Source: Halomonas sp. (GTDB lineage: Bacteria; Pseudomonadota; Gammaproteobacteria; Pseudomonadales; Halomonadaceae). Taken from it: a stretch of 63,885 nucleotides of DNA. The stretch covers positions 1-63,885 of the forward strand of contig NZ_JAJUFQ010000024.1 of NCBI RefSeq assembly GCF_029263665.1, in the 5' to 3' direction. The notes beneath the pieces were generated by a model. The model worked only from the letters and a program-made list of their open reading frames with translations. It searched no databases and had not been told where the DNA came from. The first letter of the stretch is position 1. The number at the start of each line of letters is the position of its first letter. Made by a program: the position numbers and the translations under genes. Below are positions 54,223 to 61,618 of the stretch, in pieces.

Positions 54223-55281
54223 CTACAATGGCAGCGATAGCTGTTGCCGTGCTTCTTCTGGAAGCAGCCTGACACCAATGCCTAGCAGGCGCACTGGACG
54301 CTTTCCTCGTGCCCAGGCCTGGTCGGCCAGTTGATGATAGTTGTCCAGGCTTGGCTCCATGCCTCGCGCATCCATGGTGGTCGTTGAGAAGTTATTGAAA
54401 CGAACCTTGATGAACAGGCTAGATAGGCCGTGCTGGTCGTATCGGGTAATGCGTGTTTCAAGTTTTTCGTGCAGCGGGGCAAGAGCGGCGTGGACGTGAT
54501 CCAGCGTCGGGAGGTCATGATCAAATGTGGTTTCGACACTGATGGACTTGCGCTCATGTGCCACTTGCACGGGGCGTTCGTCGATGCCTCGTGACAGCTC
54601 GAACAGACGCTTGCCGAACTTGCCGAATTCCTGAAGTAGCTGTTCGATGGGTAGAGCGCGAAGATCGTTGCAGGTTTCAATTCCCATGGCTGCCAGTCTG
54701 GCGCTGGTGGCAGGCCCAACACCGTGCAACTTTTTCACCGGTAGAGCCTTGATGAAGCCATCAACCTGCTCGGGAGAAATGACTGTCAGTCCATCGGGTT
54801 TTTCCCAATCGCTGGCTACCTTGGCCAGAAATTTCGATGGTGCGGCGCCTACCGAAACAACAATGCCTGTACGCGACAGGCATTCTTTCTTCAGCCACTG
54901 CGCCATCCATGTTGCACTGCCTTGAAAGCCATCGACATCGCTGACATCCAGGTAGGCCTCGTCCAATGAGAGAGGCTCTACCAGCGGTGTCAGCTCATGG
55001 AAGATCGCCTGGATCTGCCGGGATACTTTGCGGTACTTGTCAAAATCTGGCGGCACCAGCAACAAGTCCGGGCATAACCGCAATGCGCGGGCAGTTGGCA
55101 TGGCTGAATGAACGCCAAACTTGCGCGCAGGATAGTTGCAAGTGGTAATGACACCTCGGCGTTCCGCAGAAATGCCAACGGCAAGGGGGATATCGCGCCA
55201 TTGTGGGTTATCGAGCATTTCCACTGCTGCATAAAAGCAATCGCAATCAGCATGCAGAATCTTGCGCACCGAAGACGTCAT
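54223..55281 (-). CDS. dinB: DNA polymerase IV (Y-family translesion polymerase)
   Basis: 352 residues. Catalytic motifs: LHADCDCFYAAVE at the N-terminus and SLDEAYLDVSD near 105 provide the metal-binding Asp and Glu residues. HhH region GVGPATSARLAAMGI is around residue 185. The protein ends QLSLPL, a probable beta-clamp-binding motif. It lies 26 bp downstream of lexA, in the same operon, hence SOS-induced. Confidence 0.97.
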   Translation of the reverse strand: MTSSVRKILHADCDCFYAAVEMLDNPQWRDIPLAVGISAERRGVITTCNYPARKFGVHSAMPTARALRLCPDLLLVPPDFDKYRKVSRQIQAIFHELTPLVEPLSLDEAYLDVSDVDGFQGSATWMAQWLKKECLSRTGIVVSVGAAPSKFLAKVASDWEKPDGLTVISPEQVDGFIKALPVKKLHGVGPATSARLAAMGIETCNDLRALPIEQLLQEFGKFGKRLFELSRGIDERPVQVAHERKSISVETTFDHDLPTLDHVHAALAPLHEKLETRITRYDQHGLSSLFIKVRFNNFSTTTMDARGMEPSLDNYHQLADQAWARGKRPVRLLGIGVRLLPEEARQQLSLPL

Positions 55282-55307
55282 GACAGGTACCGGCTATAGA
55301 AAAGTGT

Positions 55308-55973
55308 TCAACCCAGAGCCTGGCCGTTACCCCCTCGAATCACGCCGACCCCTATGCCCTCAATTTCCAGATGATCCCGGTGCAAGTCCAGCTCAATCGG
55401 GGCGAAGTCTTCATTCTCTGCCTGCAGCGTGACGTGATGGCCATCACGATGAAAGCGCTTGACGGTGACATCGTCTTCCAGGCGGGCAACCACAATCTGG
55501 CCATTGCGGATGCGATCCGTGCGATGTACTGCCAGCAGATCTCCCTCAAGAATGCCGACATCCTTCATCGACAAGCCGCGCACACGCAACAGGTAATCGG
55601 CCCGGGGCGTAAAGTACTCTGGAGGTAGCGGGCAATAGCGGTCGATATGCTCTGCTGCCAGGATAGGGCTGCCAGCAGCAACTTCGCCAATGATCGGTAG
55701 GCCTTGAGAAGACGGGGGCTCTGGCTGAGTCAGTTGCGATGGGGTGGTTTCAGCCTCCTGGGCAGGTAGGCGTATACCTCGCGAAGTACCACGAATGACA
55801 CGAATGGCACCTTTGCGCTCCAGAGCGCGCAAATGCTCTTCTGCTGCATTGGGTGAACGGAATCCCAGTGCTCGGGAAATTTCGGCACGGGTGGGAGGGT
55901 AACCAAGCTCGTTCATGGTCTTGACGATGAAGTCATAGACATTCTGCTGGCGAGGAGTCAGGGGTCGTGTCAT
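55308..55973 (-). CDS. lexA: LexA repressor
   Basis: 221 residues from ATG 55973 (GGGAGG ~5 bases upstream). The N-terminal winged HTH (TRAEISRALGFRSPNAAEEH) binds SOS boxes. Autocleavage occurs at Ala100-Gly101 (GEVAAGSP); Ser135 (RGLSMKDVG) and Lys172 (VTVKRF) form the catalytic dyad. RecA filaments trigger it after DNA damage. A degenerate LexA box overlaps its own -10 region at 56061-56076, so autoregulation extends to dinB. Confidence 0.97.
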   Translation of the reverse strand: MTRPLTPRQQNVYDFIVKTMNELGYPPTRAEISRALGFRSPNAAEEHLRALERKGAIRVIRGTSRGIRLPAQEAETTPSQLTQPEPPSSQGLPIIGEVAAGSPILAAEHIDRYCPLPPEYFTPRADYLLRVRGLSMKDVGILEGDLLAVHRTDRIRNGQIVVARLEDDVTVKRFHRDGHHVTLQAENEDFAPIELDLHRDHLEIEGIGVGVIRGGNGQALG

Positions 55974-56060
55974 TCGGCCTCCCACAGGCATTTGCTCAGA
56001 TGGCGACGAAGCGGGTTTAGATGGCAATCAAGCTATTTTGGACGACAATGAAGCATGGGG

Positions 56061-56076
56061 TTGGTTAAGTATACAG
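56061..56076 (-). promoter_or_regulatory. Probable LexA (SOS) box of lexA-dinB
   Basis: CTGTATACTTAACCAA on the minus strand fits CTG-N10-CAG with one mismatch in the second half. TATACT within it (56068-56073) is a good -10; TTTACT 18 bp further upstream could be the -35, so LexA binding would block the promoter. Confidence 0.7.
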
Positions 56077-56127
56077 TATGGATGCTTGTCCAGTAAAAAA
56101 GTTCCTGCCATTTGCTCGATCGACACT

Positions 56128-56136
56128 GTTTCAAAC
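56128..56136. promoter_or_regulatory. Candidate outlying PsrA half-site
   Basis: GTTTCAAAC, a 9-bp dyad between the lexA box and the psrA operator, resembles the GTTT/AAAC elements of PsrA sites. Weak on its own. Confidence 0.3.
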
Positions 56137-56196
56137 GCAAATGATGATTGGGGCATTGAGACGATGCAGGGGCTCGCTTACACTCAGCGCATAATT

Positions 56197-56223
56197 AAAA
56201 CAATTGTTTCCAACTGTGGAAAC
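56197..56223. promoter_or_regulatory. Probable PsrA operator(s)
   Basis: AAACAATTGTTT (56198-56209) is a perfect palindrome of the form AAAC-N4-GTTT, close to the reported Pseudomonas PsrA motif. It merges with the inverted repeat GTTTCCAACTGTGGAAAC (56206-56223). The site is 31 bp ahead of the psrA start, fitting autorepression. Confidence 0.65.
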
Positions 56224-56254
56224 GCTATCTCGTGTCCTGACCACGGAGCCCCAC

Positions 56255-56944
56255 ATGGCCCAGACTGATACCGTGACCCGTATCTTGGATACTGCAGAGG
56301 TCCTCTTTGCTGAACGAGGCTTCGCGGAAACGTCACTGCGCAACATTACTGGCAAGGCCAAGGTCAACCTGGCTGCCGTGAACTACCATTTTGGCTCCAA
56401 GAAAGCCTTGATTCAGGCTGTCTTTGCCCGCTATCTCGATCCTTTTTCCGAACGCTTTCATAATGCTATCGATGAGTTGGAAGCCACCTACGGTGAAAAG
56501 GTCATTCCTCTCGAAGTGCTGTTGGAAACCATGGCACGCACTGTCCTGGAAGTCCCGGCAGAGCGGCATAGTCTGAAAGTGTTCATGCGGCTTCTCGGAC
56601 TTGCATACAGCCAGGCCCAAGGGCATCTGAGGCGATATATTCAGGAGCAATATGGCACAGTATTCACGCGTTTCGTGGAGCTCGTGCGTCAAGCCACCCC
56701 AGAATTGCCTGATGCAGAGCGGTTCTGGCGCCTGCACTTTGTGCTTGGCACCGTGATCTTTACCTTCTCTGGACTTGATGCGCTGCGGGACATTTCCGAA
56801 AAGGACTATGGTGAACATGTTTCGGTGCGTAATCTGGTCAAGCGCCTGCGCCCTGTTGTGGTAGCTGCAATGCAGGCGCCTTTGCCTGATTTGGATGGGC
56901 AGGATACCGACAAGACGGTAACTGTTCTGACGGGAGCGGGTTGA
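56255..56944 (+). CDS. psrA: TetR-family regulator PsrA
   Basis: 229 residues from ATG 56255 (GGAG seven bases upstream). The N-terminal TetR HTH (ETSLRNITGKAKVNLAAVNY, HFGSKKALIQAVF) and the stretch LKVFMRLLGLAYSQAQGHLR are nearly those of Pseudomonas PsrA, which also neighbours lexA. PsrA senses long-chain fatty acids and represses beta-oxidation genes, while activating rpoS in Pseudomonas. A palindrome upstream suggests autoregulation. Its stop overlaps the next gene (TGATG). Confidence 0.9.
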   Translation: MAQTDTVTRILDTAEVLFAERGFAETSLRNITGKAKVNLAAVNYHFGSKKALIQAVFARYLDPFSERFHNAIDELEATYGEKVIPLEVLLETMARTVLEVPAERHSLKVFMRLLGLAYSQAQGHLRRYIQEQYGTVFTRFVELVRQATPELPDAERFWRLHFVLGTVIFTFSGLDALRDISEKDYGEHVSVRNLVKRLRPVVVAAMQAPLPDLDGQDTDKTVTVLTGAG

Positions 56945-57462
56945 TGGTCACTCCACTGCTTGCAGAATTACCGCCAGAGAATGGTGTCTGGGTGGAGGTG
57001 GATACCAATAACCAGACCATGACGGTATGGCACGGTGATACCCAGGCTTGGCATTGTCTGGTATCCACTGCAGCCAATGGTGCTGGCCAGCGAGAAGGTA
57101 GTGGCCAGACACCATTGGGATGGCATGTGATTCGTGCGGCCATAGGGGCAGAGCAGCCAGTGGGGGCTGTCTTTCGTGGCAGGCGTCCTACTGGCGAGGT
57201 CTATGATGATGCGCTTGGCGAGGCCTATCCAGAGCGGGACTGGATACTGACAAGAATTCTCTGGCTGTCAGGGCTGGAGCGGGATTACAACCGCGGTGGT
57301 CGTGTCGATTCGCAGCGCCGTTACATCTATATTCACGGTACTCCACCAGATAAACCCATGGGAGAGGCCGATTCCCACGGCTGCATCAGGATGCGTGATG
57401 AAACCTTGCTTCGCTTGTTTGATGAAGCCCCCCCCGGCACTCCGGTGTGGATACATGACTAA
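56944..57462 (+). CDS. L,D-transpeptidase family protein (YkuD domain), no signal peptide
   Basis: 172 residues. The YkuD active site is present: YIYIHGTPPDKPMG followed by SHGCIRMRD with nucleophile Cys. N-terminal WVEVDTNNQTMTVWHGD begins the fold at once; no signal peptide or membrane anchor is seen, so it may be cytoplasmic or exported otherwise. L,D-transpeptidases cross-link peptidoglycan stem peptides or attach lipoproteins; short forms of this kind are common but poorly characterised. Overlaps the psrA stop (TGATG), so it is coupled to the regulator. Confidence 0.9.
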   Translation: MVTPLLAELPPENGVWVEVDTNNQTMTVWHGDTQAWHCLVSTAANGAGQREGSGQTPLGWHVIRAAIGAEQPVGAVFRGRRPTGEVYDDALGEAYPERDWILTRILWLSGLERDYNRGGRVDSQRRYIYIHGTPPDKPMGEADSHGCIRMRDETLLRLFDEAPPGTPVWIHD

Positions 57463-57515
57463 GTCTATGAAGTAATGGCTAAGTCTGATGAGTTAATGAC
57501 TAAGCCCGATGGAGA
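57455..57515 (+). repeat. Triplicated ~20-bp segment at the end of the L,D-transpeptidase gene
   Basis: Three imperfect tandem units, each beginning ATGRCTAAG (57455, 57475, 57496), start in the last two codons and stop of the gene. The gene's 3' end thus appears duplicated downstream, without extending the reading frame. Confidence 0.6.
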
Positions 57516-57561
57516 AATGCTTCCTTAAGCAAACGCTGTATAAATGTCGGAGGATGAAAGG

Positions 57562-57636
57562 CTGGTTGCCGCCCGAGCGGAAAGACCGCAGTTTACAAGG
57601 GGGTAAATGAGGATCTTGAGCACCGCCGGCAACCAG
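57562..57636. repeat. Dispersed structured repeat, copy 2 (TTTAC...GTAAATGAG core)
   Basis: Core at 57586-57620: CGCAGTTTAC-AAGGGG-GTAAATGAGGATCTTGAG in sense. It is enclosed by a perfect 10-bp inverted repeat CTGGTTGCCG / CGGCAACCAG (57562-57571, 57627-57636). It sits between the L,D-transpeptidase gene and pilC, both ending there. Compare copy 1 at 16870-16929. Confidence 0.65.
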
Positions 57637-57669
57637 AATATCGAGCGCAGCAATTTATTCAGTGTTTCT

Positions 57670-58878
57670 TTAAAGAACGCTTCCTAGTTCAAAGATGGGC
57701 AGATACATCGACATCACCAACCCTCCTGTCACGATGCCCAATACCAGGATGACCATGGGTTCCAGCAGGGATGTCAGGGTATCGACTCGCCTTTCGACTT
57801 CGTCTTCGTAGTAAGTGGCAACCTGCGAGAGCATTGCCTCCAGGGCGCCGGCTTCTTCCCCGATTTTGATCATCTGTATGGCAAGGGCCGGAAACTGCCC
57901 GCTGTGATGCATGGCAACGTGGAGTGAGTGTCCACTGGCAAGCTCGTCACGCATGTCTTGAATAGCGGCATGCAGAAGAGGGTTACCCGTTGATCCGGCG
58001 GCAATGGCCAGACCATCCAGAAGCGGCACTCCCGAGCCATAGGTGGTGGCGAGAGTGCGGCTGAAGCGTGCTATGGCAGAGTGTTCCAGAACCTTGCCGA
58101 GTATCGGGATGCGCAAGACCATGCGGCTCATGAGTGAATGTATTGCAGTTGAACGCTGCATTGCCAAGCGCATGAGCCAAGATGATGCGACAAGAATCCC
58201 CAGGGCTAGTCCACCATGCTGCTGAGTCAGGTCTGACAACCGTAGTGTCATCTGTGTCAGGGGAGGGAGCGTGGCTCCGAATCCGGTGAACATGTCTTCG
58301 AACTTGGGGATGACCACGACCAACAGGATGAAAGTGACAATCAGGCCGATGGCAATGACACTTAATGGATACCACATGGCTTTCTTGACTTTCTGCTTGA
58401 GTGCCTCGTGTTTTTCCTGGTATGTGGCGAGGCGGTCGAGCATGCTGTCCAGGGTTCCAGCAAGTTCGCCTGCTTCGATCATGCTGATATAGAGAGTATC
58501 GAATTGTCGGGGATGGCGTGCCAGAGCTTCGGAAAGACTTGCACCATGGCTGACATCAGCAATCAGCTTTTGCAGCATGGCGCGCATGCTTGGCTTGACC
58601 AGACTGTGGGCAATTACCTCCAGAGCCTGGAGAATGGGAACGCGGGATTTCAGTAGTGTTTCCAGCTGGCGTGTGAAAAGTGTCAATTCCAGGGCGGTGA
58701 TGCTTCTTTGGCCAAGACGCCAGTGTCTGCTATCAGTGCGGCGTATTGAAAGGGGCTTGATGCGCCGAGTTCGCAGCACTCTGAGCACGGAAGCCTTGGA
58801 AGATGCCTCGATTTCTCCACTCAGGTATCGGCCATCTGGACCACGGCCTTTCCACTGCCATCTGTTCACATGCTTCAC
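57670..58878 (-). CDS. pilC: Type IV pilus inner-membrane platform protein PilC
   Basis: 402 residues with two GspF/PilC domains; HSASLSEAL-type repeats read VSHGASLSEALARHPRQF and LASGHSLHVAMHHSGQFPAL, and three membrane helices include VIAIGLIVTFILLVVVIPKF and MVILVLGIVTGGLVMSMYLP. PilC couples the ATPases to pilin assembly. Follows pilB by two bases. No pilD is adjacent, so prepilin peptidase must be encoded elsewhere. Confidence 0.93.
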   Translation of the reverse strand: MKHVNRWQWKGRGPDGRYLSGEIEASSKASVLRVLRTRRIKPLSIRRTDSRHWRLGQRSITALELTLFTRQLETLLKSRVPILQALEVIAHSLVKPSMRAMLQKLIADVSHGASLSEALARHPRQFDTLYISMIEAGELAGTLDSMLDRLATYQEKHEALKQKVKKAMWYPLSVIAIGLIVTFILLVVVIPKFEDMFTGFGATLPPLTQMTLRLSDLTQQHGGLALGILVASSWLMRLAMQRSTAIHSLMSRMVLRIPILGKVLEHSAIARFSRTLATTYGSGVPLLDGLAIAAGSTGNPLLHAAIQDMRDELASGHSLHVAMHHSGQFPALAIQMIKIGEEAGALEAMLSQVATYYEDEVERRVDTLTSLLEPMVILVLGIVTGGLVMSMYLPIFELGSVL

Positions 58879-58880
58879 GG

Positions 58881-60185
58881 TCAGCGTCCAGTTACGCGGC
58901 CGATTTCCAGCAGGCTGGTGACACCAGCCATGGCTAGCTGCAGGCCGTTGTGGTGAAGGTCAGGATATCCTTCCTTGCGTGCCTGATGGTGAAAATCGTC
59001 GGCGCTGCCGTGCTGAAGAATCAACTGACGCATGGCCTCACTGATGGGCACAACTTCGAACAAGCCTACGCGCCCACGGTATCCACCGGTACAACGAGAG
59101 CAGCCAGTGGGCTGGAATAGGCTTGCGCGGTCCAGCTCGGTGTCTGTCAGGCCGTGGTCACACAAGGCCTGGTGGGGAAGGGTGATGCTTTGCTTGCAGT
59201 GATCGCACAGGCGACGGACCAGGCGTTGGGCAATGATCAAGCTGACAGCGCTGGCGATATTGAAAGTAGCAATGCCCATGTTGGCCAAGCGTGACAGCGT
59301 GTCTGCAGCGGAGTTGGTATGCAGTGTAGAAAGGACCAGATGTCCGGTTTGGGCAGCTTTTATGGCAATTTCCGCCGTTTCGGTGTCGCGTACTTCTCCC
59401 AGCATCACGACATCAGGGTCCTGGCGCAGGAAGGCGCGAAGTGCACCAGCAAAATCCAGTCCGATACGCGGCTGAATATGGACCTGGTTGATTCCAGGCA
59501 GCTTTATTTCAACGGGGTCCTCGGCGGTGCAGATGTTGCGTTCGACTTGATTGAGCATATGGATGCCACTGTACAGGGTAACCGTCTTGCCGCTGCCAGT
59601 AGGCCCTGTGACCAGTACCATACCCTGGGGGCTGGAGAGCGCTTTTTCGAACAGGAGCTTTTGATCACTGGTGAAGCCCAGCTTATCAATACCGATCTGA
59701 ACTGAAGAGACATCGAGCAGGCGGAGTACCAGCTTTTCGCCATTTACTGTGGGCAAGGAACTGACGCGGAAATCCATTTCCTGATGATGTTCTCCGGCAA
59801 CCTTGATGGCTCCATCCTGAGGCAGGCGGCGCTCCGAAATATCCAGTCGGGCCATGACCTTCAGACGTGCCGCAATACGTGCTTTCAGATTGGCGGGTGG
59901 CTCTACCACCAAATGCAGAATACCGTCGATGCGGAAACGTATGCGGAAGCAGTCTTCGTAGGGTTCGAAATGGATATCCGAGGCTCCACGTCTGATGGCT
60001 TCACGCAGCAGGGTATTGATGAAATGTACGACTGGAGCATCATCTGTCTGGCTTGCCAGAGAGGTTTCTGAGGCTATCGCATCGGGCATGCTGCGATCAT
60101 ATTCAAGGCGAGTCAGGGCTTCACTGATACTCTGCTCTGGTGTGGGTAGCGTCGACTGAAGAGGATGAGGGGCTGTCGTTGACAT
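58881..60185 (-). CDS. pilB: Type IV pilus assembly ATPase PilB, short form lacking the N-terminal domain
   Basis: 434 residues, against ~565 for typical PilB. The secretion ATPase core is complete: GASDIHFEPYEDCFRIRFR, Walker A GPTGSGKTVTLYSG (Lys200), DPDVVMLGEVRDTETAE (Walker B), TGHLVLSTLHTNSAADTLSR, and the zinc-binding CDHCK...CSRC. The N-terminal MshEN/N1 domain (about 130 residues) that would bind c-di-GMP is missing. Upstream is directly the pilA-pilB promoter region, with no remnant in frame. Polymerises pilin using ATP. Confidence 0.92.
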   Translation of the reverse strand: MSTTAPHPLQSTLPTPEQSISEALTRLEYDRSMPDAIASETSLASQTDDAPVVHFINTLLREAIRRGASDIHFEPYEDCFRIRFRIDGILHLVVEPPANLKARIAARLKVMARLDISERRLPQDGAIKVAGEHHQEMDFRVSSLPTVNGEKLVLRLLDVSSVQIGIDKLGFTSDQKLLFEKALSSPQGMVLVTGPTGSGKTVTLYSGIHMLNQVERNICTAEDPVEIKLPGINQVHIQPRIGLDFAGALRAFLRQDPDVVMLGEVRDTETAEIAIKAAQTGHLVLSTLHTNSAADTLSRLANMGIATFNIASAVSLIIAQRLVRRLCDHCKQSITLPHQALCDHGLTDTELDRASLFQPTGCSRCTGGYRGRVGLFEVVPISEAMRQLILQHGSADDFHHQARKEGYPDLHHNGLQLAMAGVTSLLEIGRVTGR

Positions 60186-60407
60186 GTGCGGTCCTTCGCA
60201 TTTCCTGCGTCTGTGTTGTCATGTTTTCCTTCAGTCTAACTCCGACATGGCTATGCCGATGCTGCCAAAAAGCGATCTATATCAAGGGATTGCTCAGGTA
60301 TGTCGAATCAGCGAAGTGCCATTCGGTAATGCCCTTTAATCTAGGAGAGGAGCCCCGATAGAAACAGCAACAACCCAATGGAAGGGGCATTGCCAAGGAG
60401 AAGGAAG

Positions 60408-60878
60408 ATGTACCAGCAACAGATTTCATCTTTATCAGGCGGTATAGGGCAGGATATTGCTGAGCAAAACGCCAACATGAAGCGGGATCCGTCTGTCGAT
60501 ATCGAATGGCAGGACGCGAAAGGCTTGGGGGAGGCGGGCTTTACTCTGATCGAGTTGATGATTGTCGTGGCCATTATTGGCATTCTTGCCGCTATTGCTA
60601 TTCCTCAGTATCAGAAATATCGCGAGAAAGCCGCAGTCAATGCTTGTCAGCAGGAGCTGGCAGCAGCCAGAACCTCTCTTGCACTCGATGGAACGCTGAG
60701 GGATTCGGGGATTACAGCCGGGGAGTTGGCTGGTGATTATGCCTGGAGCGCCTGCAATGGTGATAGCGTGGTCTATTCCGCTCCTACTCAATCCGAGCAG
60801 GGAGCGCTGACAGCGGAGCCCAAGGATTATGCTGGTGTGAGTACGTCCATTCGAATTCCCAGTACTTCTGATCTATGA
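60408..60878 (+). CDS. pilA: Type IV pilin PilA, long leader peptide
   Basis: 156 residues from ATG 60408, chosen because AAGGAG is seven bases upstream. The prepilin-peptidase site is GEAG|FTLIELMIVVAIIGIL, so the leader would be 44 residues and the mature pilin 112. ATG 60478 would give a 20-residue leader but has no ribosome-binding site. The mature part carries the standard hydrophobic N-terminal helix and two Cys (VNACQQ, WSACNG) that could form a disulfide. Divergent from pilB. Confidence 0.9.
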   Translation: MYQQQISSLSGGIGQDIAEQNANMKRDPSVDIEWQDAKGLGEAGFTLIELMIVVAIIGILAAIAIPQYQKYREKAAVNACQQELAAARTSLALDGTLRDSGITAGELAGDYAWSACNGDSVVYSAPTQSEQGALTAEPKDYAGVSTSIRIPSTSDL

Positions 60879-61588
60879 CCCTGGTCATTGTGCAGCTTAC
60901 CCTGGCCAGCGCCTCGCTCGTGTAAGCGTGCTCTGAAGTGCCCAAGTCCAAATGGCTTCTGGGCAGCTATCCTTTCGTTAAGCATTATCCGCCTGCACGC
61001 ATCTTCGCGTGCAGGCGTTTTTCATTAGGGTGCAAAGTATAAGTGAGCAGCGCTAGTAAAGTGCGGTTCAAGGAAATGTCGTCCGTAAGAAGCATCGTCC
61101 GAAGAGATGGCTCTCTATCAAGAGACGATGTGGACATTTCTAACCTGGTTCGAACATGCGCTTCATATAATATGCTTTTTCAGGCGAAAGGCGTTTTGCT
61201 CTGCAAAAAGGGGAAGTTTTGTAAGCGCGCACTTACATTTCTTATCTTTCGGTGTTATTCAACCATTTGATTTGTAAGGCACTATCCAATCATCATCATT
61301 CTGTTGCATATCACTTTTGTTGTATGCCTCGTTCGTCAAGAATACTTAGGACTCGTGGGTCGGAACCAGTCAGAATAGGTGTTTCTGCGTAGAGTAAGCC
61401 AAATGGCTAACGTAAAATGACGCCGCACCGCGCATTTGAGTGTAGAGAACGATTTGCGCACGACAATTTATGAACCTAGGGATTGGATGAGCCCGGTGAA
61501 TCCATGGGCGGTAGCGTGCCTTGACGGCTGCCGGCCAGGCATTGGAAGCTTGGTCAATTGTTCCCCGAATGTATGGCAAGGAGGCCGC
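60879..61588. other. AT-rich intergenic region, pilA to SLC13 leader
   Basis: No credible gene in ~710 bp. A strong terminator (60990-61021) ends pilA. Beyond it base composition becomes AT-rich, unlike its neighbours, with weakly coding ORFs (for example 75 codons at 61043, GTG start, no ribosome-binding site). The region ends in the promoter and leader of the SLC13 gene. Could be remnant foreign DNA. Confidence 0.6.
60990..61022 (+). terminator. Rho-independent terminator downstream of pilA
   Basis: CGCCTGCACGC-ATCTTC-GCGTGCAGGCG followed by TTTTT. It stands about 110 bp past the pilA stop. Confidence 0.9.
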
Positions 61589-61618
61589 ATGTCAATTGTC
61601 GGTAACAGTGCCGCATGA
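61589..61618 (+). CDS. Nine-codon leader peptide upstream of the SLC13 permease
   Basis: ATG 61589 has a near-perfect Shine-Dalgarno (AAGGAGG, 61578-61584) and encodes MSIVGNSAA-stop. Its TGA overlaps the permease ATG (ATGA at 61615-61618). The permease itself has only a weak site, so reinitiation or coupling through this leader is likely. No runs of a regulatory codon (for example Cys) are present, so a simple coupling role is the best guess. Confidence 0.55.
   Translation: MSIVGNSAA

Noticed and set aside
58881..60185. Frameshift or broken pilB
   Set aside because: No in-frame or other-frame remnant of the missing N-terminal domain is found in the 222 bp to pilA; the gene looks intact but short.
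61043..61270. 75-codon ORF in the AT-rich gap
   Set aside because: GTG start without ribosome-binding site, no recognised motif, AT-rich composition; not convincing as a gene.
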